From Comamonadaceae bacterium (lineage in GTDB: Bacteria; Pseudomonadota; Gammaproteobacteria; Burkholderiales; Burkholderiaceae_C): a stretch of 38,827 nt of DNA. Of this stretch, positions 33,400 through 38,827 are shown piece after piece. The position numbers were made by a program, and so were the translations under genes. The stretch's first letter is position 1. Each line of letters opens with the position of its first letter. The DNA lies in contig JAIXWZ010000190.1 of the NCBI GenBank assembly GCA_027491035.1, positions 1-38,827 of the forward strand. The letters run 5' to 3'. The notes below the pieces were generated by a model that had not been told where the DNA came from, did not search any database, and was given only the letters and a program-made list of their open reading frames with translations.

Positions 33400-34476
33400 A
33401 TGGAAAACCTCGATGTGATGGTCTTGCGCACGCTGCGCGACTGGCGGGCGCAGGGCAAGCGCGCGCTCATGGCCACCGTGGTGCGCACCTGGGGCTCGTC
33501 GCCTCGGCCGGTGGGCTCCATCATGGCCTTGTGCGAAGACGGCTCGGTGGTCGGCTCGGTCTCGGGCGGCTGCATCGAAGACGATTTGATCTATCAGTAC
33601 ACCCAGGCCTACCGGGGCGCGCAAGCCGATGACGACGGTCGCGCCATTCCGGTGGGGGCGCCGCGCTTCATCAAGTATGGCGTCAGTGCCGACGAGGCCC
33701 ACCGCTTTGGCTTGCCCTGTGGCGGCACGCTCGAGCTGCTGCTCGAGTTCGATCCGCTCACCGAGTCTTTGGCGCAGTTGGTGCAGGCGCTCGAATCGGG
33801 CCGCCTGATGCAGCGCTCGGTGCGCCTGTCCGATGGGGCGGTCACCCTCCTGCCGGCCGCGACGCCGGCCGAGCTGACCCTGGGTGAGCACGAGCTGGTC
33901 AACACCTTTGGCCCCGAGTACCGCATGCTGCTCATTGGCGCCGGCCAGCTCACCGAGTACCTGGCCACCATGGCCCTGTTCTCCGGCTTTGCGGTCACCG
34001 TTTGCGATCCGCGCGAAGAGTACCGGGGTGCCTGGTCGGTGGCGGGTGTGCAGCTGACGTCAGACATGCCCGACGATGTGGTGACGGCTTTTCGGGCCGA
34101 CCGGCGCAGCTGCGTGATCGCGCTCACGCACGATCCCAAGCTCGACGACCTGGCCCTGCTCGAAGCCCTCAACACCGACGCGTTTTATGTCGGTGCGATT
34201 GGCTCGCGCCGCAACAACGATGCGCGCCATCAGCGCATGACCGAACACTTTGATCTGCACGCCGAGCAACTGGCGCGCTTGCGCGGGCCGATCGGCATCT
34301 ACATTGGCAGCAAGACGCCGGCCGAGATCGCAGTCAGCGTCATGGCCGAGGTGCTGGCCGTTAAAAATGGTGTGGCCTTGCCGCGCGACCTGCAAGTGGC
34401 CCAAGCCAAGAACGACCGCGCGGTGCAGCACAACGATCCCGGCGTGCTGGTGTGTGGCGTGCCGCGTGCCGCCTGA
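33400..34476 (+). CDS. coxF: XdhC/CoxF-family molybdoenzyme maturation factor
   Basis: 358 residues. The N-terminal XdhC/CoxI domain has SVSGGCIEDD and GLPCGGTLEL, whose conserved Cys residues are typical. The C-terminal Rossmann-like domain has LLIGAGQLTEYLA and AIGSRRNN. Such proteins bind the molybdenum cofactor and insert it in sulfurated form into xanthine-oxidase-family enzymes. Starts 20 bases after coxG. Convergent with crcB, 19-base gap. Confidence 0.88.
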   Translation: MENLDVMVLRTLRDWRAQGKRALMATVVRTWGSSPRPVGSIMALCEDGSVVGSVSGGCIEDDLIYQYTQAYRGAQADDDGRAIPVGAPRFIKYGVSADEAHRFGLPCGGTLELLLEFDPLTESLAQLVQALESGRLMQRSVRLSDGAVTLLPAATPAELTLGEHELVNTFGPEYRMLLIGAGQLTEYLATMALFSGFAVTVCDPREEYRGAWSVAGVQLTSDMPDDVVTAFRADRRSCVIALTHDPKLDDLALLEALNTDAFYVGAIGSRRNNDARHQRMTEHFDLHAEQLARLRGPIGIYIGSKTPAEIAVSVMAEVLAVKNGVALPRDLQVAQAKNDRAVQHNDPGVLVCGVPRAA

Positions 34477-34495
34477 GCTTAGGCGCTGTGCCCTT

Positions 34496-34888
34496 TTAGC
34501 CCCAGAACCAGCCCACGGTCTTGAGGCCCAGCCAGGTCGCAAGCAGCGAGCCGGCCACATGCAGCAGCGCGGTCGTCAAGGCCAGAAGCGGGCGGCCTTG
34601 GGTGAGAAAGCCAACGACCTCGGCCGAAAACGCTGAAAATGTGGTCAACCCGCCCAGAAAGCCGGTGACCAGCAGCAGCTTCCAGACCGGGTCGAGTTCG
34701 GGCAGGGCCTGGAAGACGCCCAGCGCCACGCCGATCAGATAGCCACCCACCAAGTTGGCTGCCAGCGTGCCCCAGGGCAGGAGGGCGCTGGGGCTGCTCA
34801 GCCACAGGCCCAGTTGCCAGCGCGCCAGTGCGCCGACAGCGGCGCCCAGGCTGACCGCCAGCACGCCAAGCAAGGGCTGCTGCATCAC
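34496..34888 (-). CDS. crcB: Fluoride channel CrcB/FluC
   Basis: 130 residues and four membrane helices, working as a dual-topology dimer that lets F- out of the cell. The Na+/F- signature GFLGGLTTFSAFS and the NLVGGYLIG segment are present. Starts four bases after the dctM stop, so it is probably the last gene of the TRAP operon. I looked for a fluoride riboswitch ahead of it and found none, as the upstream DNA is dctM coding sequence. Confidence 0.93.
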   Translation of the reverse strand: MMQQPLLGVLAVSLGAAVGALARWQLGLWLSSPSALLPWGTLAANLVGGYLIGVALGVFQALPELDPVWKLLLVTGFLGGLTTFSAFSAEVVGFLTQGRPLLALTTALLHVAGSLLATWLGLKTVGWFWG

Positions 34889-34892
34889 GCCG

Positions 34893-36203
34893 CTACCGGG
34901 GCACGCCCATGAGCGCGTTGGGCACGCTGGTGACGATCTGTGGGAACAGCGTGATCAGCGCAATGGCCACCAGCATGCAAGCAAAAAACGGCAGGGTGAC
35001 GCGAGCGATGCGGTTGCTGTCCACGCCCGTCATGTTCTGCAGCACAAAAAGGTTGAAGCCCACGGGCGGCGTGATCTCGGCGATCTCGATCAGCAAGATG
35101 ATGAAGATACCAAACCACACCAGGTCAAAGCCCGCTTTTTGAATGAGCGGCAGCACCACGGCGCTGGTCAGCACGATCATGGAGATGCCATCGAGTGCCG
35201 TGCCCAAAATCAGGTAGACCACCACCAAGATGGCGATCAGCCCATAAGGCGACAAATTGAGCGAGGCCACAAACTCGGCCAGTTCGCGCGGAATGCCGGT
35301 AAAGGCCATCGTCTTGGTCAGGAAGGCGGCGCCGGCCAGGATGAACATGATCATGCAACTGACGCGGGTGGCACCGGCCAGCGCATCCCAGAAGTTGCGC
35401 CAGTTCAGGCTGCCGCCGGCCGCTGCAATGGCCAGTGAGCCGACCACGCCCCAGGCTGCGCATTCAGTGGCCGTGGCGATCCCGGCCACCAGCACCCAGA
35501 CGATGAACACGATCAGCAGCGCGCACGGGATCAGGCTGCCCGAGCGGCGCAACTTGTTCCACAGCGTGGTGGGCGGCTCTGCCGCCGGTACCTGCTCGGG
35601 ATGGCGCAGGCTCCACCAGCCGATGTAGAGCGAGAACAGGCCCATGAGCAGCAGCCCGGGCAAGAAGCCGGCCAGGAACAGCCGGATCACACTGGCGTCG
35701 GCGGCAACCGCGTACACCACCATCGTGATGGACGGTGGAATCAGGATGCCCAGACCGCCCGCAGCAGCCAGCGAACCCAGGGCGAGGTCGCGGTTGTAGC
35801 CCCGGCGCTCGAGCTCGGGCAGCGCCACTTTGGCGATCGTGGCGCAGGTGGCGGCCGACGAGCCCGAGACCGAGCCGAAGATGCCGCAGCCCAGCACCGT
35901 GGTGTGCATCAGCCGCCCGGGCACGCGTGAGAGCCATGGCGACAGGCCGTCGAACATCTGCTCAGAAAGGCGCGTGCGGTAGAGAATTTCGCCCATCCAG
36001 ATGAACATGGGCAGGGCGGCCAGCTCCCAGCTCGCGGCGGTTTCCCAGAAGGCCGAGAACAGATTCTTGCCCGGCAGCGTGTTGGTAAAGAAGGCCTGGC
36101 CCACCCAGCCCACGATGGCCAGGGTCATGGCAATCCAGACCCCACCGCTGAGCATGAGCAGCATCAGAAAGAGCAGCAACGCACCGATTTCAAGCAGGCC
36201 CAT
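34893..36203 (-). CDS. dctM: TRAP transporter large permease (DctM)
   Basis: 436 residues with about twelve hydrophobic helices. It contains the conserved LGCGIFGSVSGSSAATCATI and GGLGILIPPSITM segments. It forms the ion-coupled transport channel of a tripartite ATP-independent periplasmic transporter. Follows dctQ by 6 bases. Confidence 0.95.
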   Translation of the reverse strand: MGLLEIGALLLFLMLLMLSGGVWIAMTLAIVGWVGQAFFTNTLPGKNLFSAFWETAASWELAALPMFIWMGEILYRTRLSEQMFDGLSPWLSRVPGRLMHTTVLGCGIFGSVSGSSAATCATIAKVALPELERRGYNRDLALGSLAAAGGLGILIPPSITMVVYAVAADASVIRLFLAGFLPGLLLMGLFSLYIGWWSLRHPEQVPAAEPPTTLWNKLRRSGSLIPCALLIVFIVWVLVAGIATATECAAWGVVGSLAIAAAGGSLNWRNFWDALAGATRVSCMIMFILAGAAFLTKTMAFTGIPRELAEFVASLNLSPYGLIAILVVVYLILGTALDGISMIVLTSAVVLPLIQKAGFDLVWFGIFIILLIEIAEITPPVGFNLFVLQNMTGVDSNRIARVTLPFFACMLVAIALITLFPQIVTSVPNALMGVPR

Positions 36204-36209
36204 GCGTGC

Positions 36210-36743
36210 TCACAGTTCTTCAGAAAAATCGCCGCGCGCGTGGCGCTCTTCCACCCGTGCCACATAGCTGGGCTTGGCGCCACGAAGAACCGTCACCAGT
36301 TCGTCGATCACCGCCACCAGGAACAGCAGCGCGCCCACCACAAAGCTCATCTGCGGGATCCAGATCGGGATGGGCACCATATTGCCCGCGATGTCGTTGA
36401 ACTCCCAGCTCTCCAGGGTAAAGCGCGCCGCCCACCAGGCCAGGTAGCCGATGGCCGCGGTGGCCACTGCCAGCGACAGCAACTCCAGGCTGCGGCGCAC
36501 CGGCGCCGGCACCGCCTCGATCAGCAGGGTCACGCGCACGAAGTCGCCGTTGCGAAAGCTGTAGGCCATGCCCAAGAAGGCGGCAGCGGCGCACAGCCAT
36601 GCCACCACGTCGTTGACCCAGGACACTCGCCACTGCATCAGCCGGCCCACCGAGGCCCCCACCATCAGCAGCAAGATGGCCAGCACGCACAGCGCCGCCA
36701 GTGCACCGCCGAGGCGGTACAGGCCATCAAGAAAGCGGCGCAT
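36210..36743 (-). CDS. dctQ: TRAP transporter small permease (DctQ)
   Basis: 177 residues with four membrane helices (about 10-33, 45-62, 88-107, 130-150). It has the family features WVNDVVAWLCAAAAFLGM and FRNGDFVRV. It supports the large permease DctM in the inner membrane. Confidence 0.92.
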   Translation of the reverse strand: MRRFLDGLYRLGGALAALCVLAILLLMVGASVGRLMQWRVSWVNDVVAWLCAAAAFLGMAYSFRNGDFVRVTLLIEAVPAPVRRSLELLSLAVATAAIGYLAWWAARFTLESWEFNDIAGNMVPIPIWIPQMSFVVGALLFLVAVIDELVTVLRGAKPSYVARVEERHARGDFSEEL

Positions 36744-36782
36744 GGGTGCTCCGGGCCATCAGGCAGGCAGGGCGGTCTGGAT

Positions 36783-37757
36783 TTAGCGGCGGTAGGCGTC
36801 GAGCAGGGCCTTGCCCTCGGCGCCGGCGCGGTCCAGCCACTCCTTGAGGATGGTGTCGCCCACTCGTCGCATATCGGCCCTGAGCTGGGCCGAAGGGGGC
36901 AGCACTTCCATGCCGTTTTTCTTGAGAATAGCCAGGGTATCGTCGTTGACCTTGCGCGATTCGGTCCAGCCGCGGGCCTCGGCGGCGGCGGCCGCTTTCA
37001 TCACGGCCTCCTGCGTGGGCTTGTCGAGCGCGTCAAAGGCGCGCTTGTTGACGATGACGGCGTTCTTGGGCAGCCAAGCCTGCACGTCGTAGTAGTACTT
37101 GAGATGCTCGAACAGCTTGCTGTCCACGCCGGTGGCGCCCGAGGTCATGTTGGCCTCCACCACACCCGTGGCCAGGGCCTGGGCGAGTTCGGCGGCCTGC
37201 ACGGTCACGGGCTGGGCGCCCACCAGTTCGCCGATGCGGGCGGTGGTGGGGCTGTAGGCGCGCCACTTGCTGCCCTTGAGGTCGGCCACGCTATTGAGTG
37301 GCTTTTTGCTGTAGATGCCCTGGGGCGGCCAGGCCACCGAATACAAAAGCATCATGCCTTGTTCGCCCAGCTTTTTCTCCATCAGCGGCTTTTGCGCCCG
37401 GTAGAGCTTCATGGACTCGTCGTAGCTGTCGGCCAGGAAGGGCAGGCCGTCAGCGGCGTAGATCGCCCACTCGTTGCTGAAGTTGGCCAGCAAAATTTCG
37501 CCGGCTTGCGCCTGCCCGCCTTGCACAGCGCGCTTGATCTCGGGGGCCTTGAACAGCGAGGCATTGGGGTGCACCGTGATCTTGAGCTTGCCGCCAGTGG
37601 CTTTGTCGACATCGGCTGCGAACTGAATCAGGTTGACCGAGTGGAAGTTGGTGGCCGGGTAGGCGGCGGGCAAATCCCATTTGGTTTGGGCTTGCGCTGC
37701 TGCGGCAAAGAGCAGGGCGCTGCCCGTCAGGGCGATGGAGAAAAGACGACGTTTCAT
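36783..37757 (-). CDS. dctP: TRAP transporter substrate-binding protein (DctP)
   Basis: 324-residue periplasmic receptor, signal peptide FSIALTGSALLFAAAAQAQ. The DctP fold is clear (YPATNFHSVNLIQFAADV; LKGSKWRAYSPTTARIGELVGAQPV). The Arg in KWRAY is at the conserved carboxylate-binding position, so an organic acid ligand is likely. Start at 37757 with AAGGAG upstream. First gene of a minus-strand operon divergent from the winged-helix regulator. Confidence 0.93.
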   Translation of the reverse strand: MKRRLFSIALTGSALLFAAAAQAQTKWDLPAAYPATNFHSVNLIQFAADVDKATGGKLKITVHPNASLFKAPEIKRAVQGGQAQAGEILLANFSNEWAIYAADGLPFLADSYDESMKLYRAQKPLMEKKLGEQGMMLLYSVAWPPQGIYSKKPLNSVADLKGSKWRAYSPTTARIGELVGAQPVTVQAAELAQALATGVVEANMTSGATGVDSKLFEHLKYYYDVQAWLPKNAVIVNKRAFDALDKPTQEAVMKAAAAAEARGWTESRKVNDDTLAILKKNGMEVLPPSAQLRADMRRVGDTILKEWLDRAGAEGKALLDAYRR

Positions 37758-37883
37758 GGGCAAACTCCTTGGGGTGGGTGAGGTCCGGGCAGTGGAGCGC
37801 GTCGGTGGCGGTCCGTGCAAACTTGAAGGGCTCAAGCTGCACTGTAGGGGCGTTTGTCGACCAGGGGATCCGTATTTTCCCTA

Positions 37884-37917
37884 AACATCAACAATTTGTT
37901 GGTAATTTGTCGATGTT
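37884..37917. promoter_or_regulatory. Candidate operator between dctP and the winged-helix regulator
   Basis: An 11-bp arm AACATCAACAA (37884-37894) faces TTGTCGATGTT (37907-37917) with one mismatch. Nested in it is a perfect CAACAA-T-TTGTTG (37889-37901). The stretch is AT-rich compared with its surroundings and lies in the divergent promoter region. I could not place reliable -35/-10 boxes. Confidence 0.5.
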
Positions 37918-37954
37918 ATCGGTAGACTGCGAAGGAGATCCCACTGCACGCACC

Positions 37955-38503
37955 ATGTCCCGCAAGTCCGTTCCTGATCGACCTGTCGCCAGGGCTGTGC
38001 CCGCCAAGCCGATTGTGTCTTCGGCTCATCTGGTCTCGCCCGACAGCGCTCAAATGAGCGAATTCGAGTTCGGACTCATCGTGGCCGGTAACGCCTTTCA
38101 CCGTTGGGTGGTTCACTGCATGTCGGCGGCCGGTTTGAAGGACCTGACACCACTGGACGTGCTGGTGCTGCACCATGTGACGCACCGGGCCCGCGACAAG
38201 CGGCTGGCCGACATCTGCTTCATCATGAACATCGAAGACACCCATTTGGTCAACTACGCCCTCAAGAAGCTGCAAAGCCTGGGCGTGGTGGCCTCGAGCA
38301 AGCACGGCAAGGAGGTCACCTATGCGGCCACCGAAGCCGGCCGTCAGCATGTCGAGCGCTATCGCGTGATCCGTGAGGACTGCCTGATCGCTGCGCTCAA
38401 GGCCGACGACGGGCTCAATCGCGACATCGGTGAGCTGGCCCGGCTGCTGCGGGTGCTTTCGGGCATGTACGACCAGGCCGCCCGTGCGGCCGCCTCTCTG
38501 TGA
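37955..38503 (+). CDS. Winged-helix (MarR-like) transcriptional regulator
   Basis: About 182 residues from ATG 37955. A GAAGGAG at 37931-37937 is too far off to be ideal, so a nearby alternative start is possible (an ATG at 37916 would add 13 residues). The DNA-binding domain spans about 55-145 ([34 protein letters not shown]). It is probably the local regulator of the divergent TRAP operon and of the oxoprolinase gene, which starts 8 bases after its stop. Confidence 0.82.
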   Translation: MSRKSVPDRPVARAVPAKPIVSSAHLVSPDSAQMSEFEFGLIVAGNAFHRWVVHCMSAAGLKDLTPLDVLVLHHVTHRARDKRLADICFIMNIEDTHLVNYALKKLQSLGVVASSKHGKEVTYAATEAGRQHVERYRVIREDCLIAALKADDGLNRDIGELARLLRVLSGMYDQAARAAASL

Positions 38504-38511
38504 GCAACGCG

Positions 38512-38827
<316 letters not shown>

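Noticed and set aside
34889-34960. Fluoride riboswitch ahead of crcB
   Set aside because: The region is dctM coding sequence and I see no pseudoknot-type consensus.
36240-37781. 513-codon plus-strand frame over dctQ and dctP
   Set aside because: Antisense shadow of two clear TRAP genes.

Overview
The window is a high-GC chromosomal segment of a betaproteobacterium, most likely order Burkholderiales and near Comamonadaceae. This placement is my inference from gene order (thrS-infC-rpmI-rplT-pheS-pheT-ihfA-merR-tRNA-Pro), an infC that appears to start at AUC, protein character and base composition. There is no phage, insertion sequence, CRISPR array or rRNA. Mobile DNA is limited to short palindromic repeats without a transposase.

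Layout. (1) 1-590: an incoming terminator, an inverted pair of palindromic elements, and a possible thrS attenuator with a short Thr-containing leader ORF. (2) 591-8850: the translation cluster thrS, infC, rpmI, rplT, pheS, pheT, ihfA, a MerR-type regulator and tRNA-Pro(GGG), closed by a strong terminator at 8931-8958. (3) 9156-16864: a type I secretion operon (TolC-like pore, ABC exporter with an apparently degenerate C39-like domain, HlyD-type adaptor) run together with an OmpR-type response regulator and a CHASE2 sensor kinase. No exported substrate is encoded here. (4) 16905-18140: a convergent gene for an exported ClpP-like serine protease, an AT-rich promoter island, and three palindromic repeats. 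(5) 18141-23521: rsuA, then a tightly overlapping group (beta-propeller, polysaccharide deacetylase variant, fatty-acid-hydroxylase-type membrane enzyme, EI24 membrane protein) and a CinA/MoaB-like protein.

(6) 23522-27983: the nitrogen-control module glnA-glnL(ntrB)-glnG(ntrC). glnA has two NtrC-type sites and a -24/-12 sigma-54 promoter. (7) 28095-29840 (minus strand): xth and an alpha/beta hydrolase. (8) 29995-30306: a Tat-exported high-potential iron-sulfur protein behind a long dyad. (9) 30456-34476: coxD-, coxE-, coxG- and coxF-like genes. These are accessory and maturation functions of molybdenum CO dehydrogenase-type enzymes, without the structural coxMSL genes in view. (10) 34496-37757 (minus strand): a TRAP transporter (dctP-dctQ-dctM) with crcB at its end. 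It is divergent from a winged-helix regulator and the start of a 5-oxoprolinase/hydantoinase gene that runs off the window.

How the parts work together: GlnL/GlnG should drive their own glnA. The response regulator and kinase probably control the secretion system. The TRAP transporter, regulator and oxoprolinase probably form an uptake-and-hydrolysis unit for a cyclic amide such as 5-oxoproline. The Cox proteins would mature a molybdo-hydroxylase encoded elsewhere. Three unrelated palindromic repeat families occur, all in gaps, and each shows base changes that keep the stem paired.
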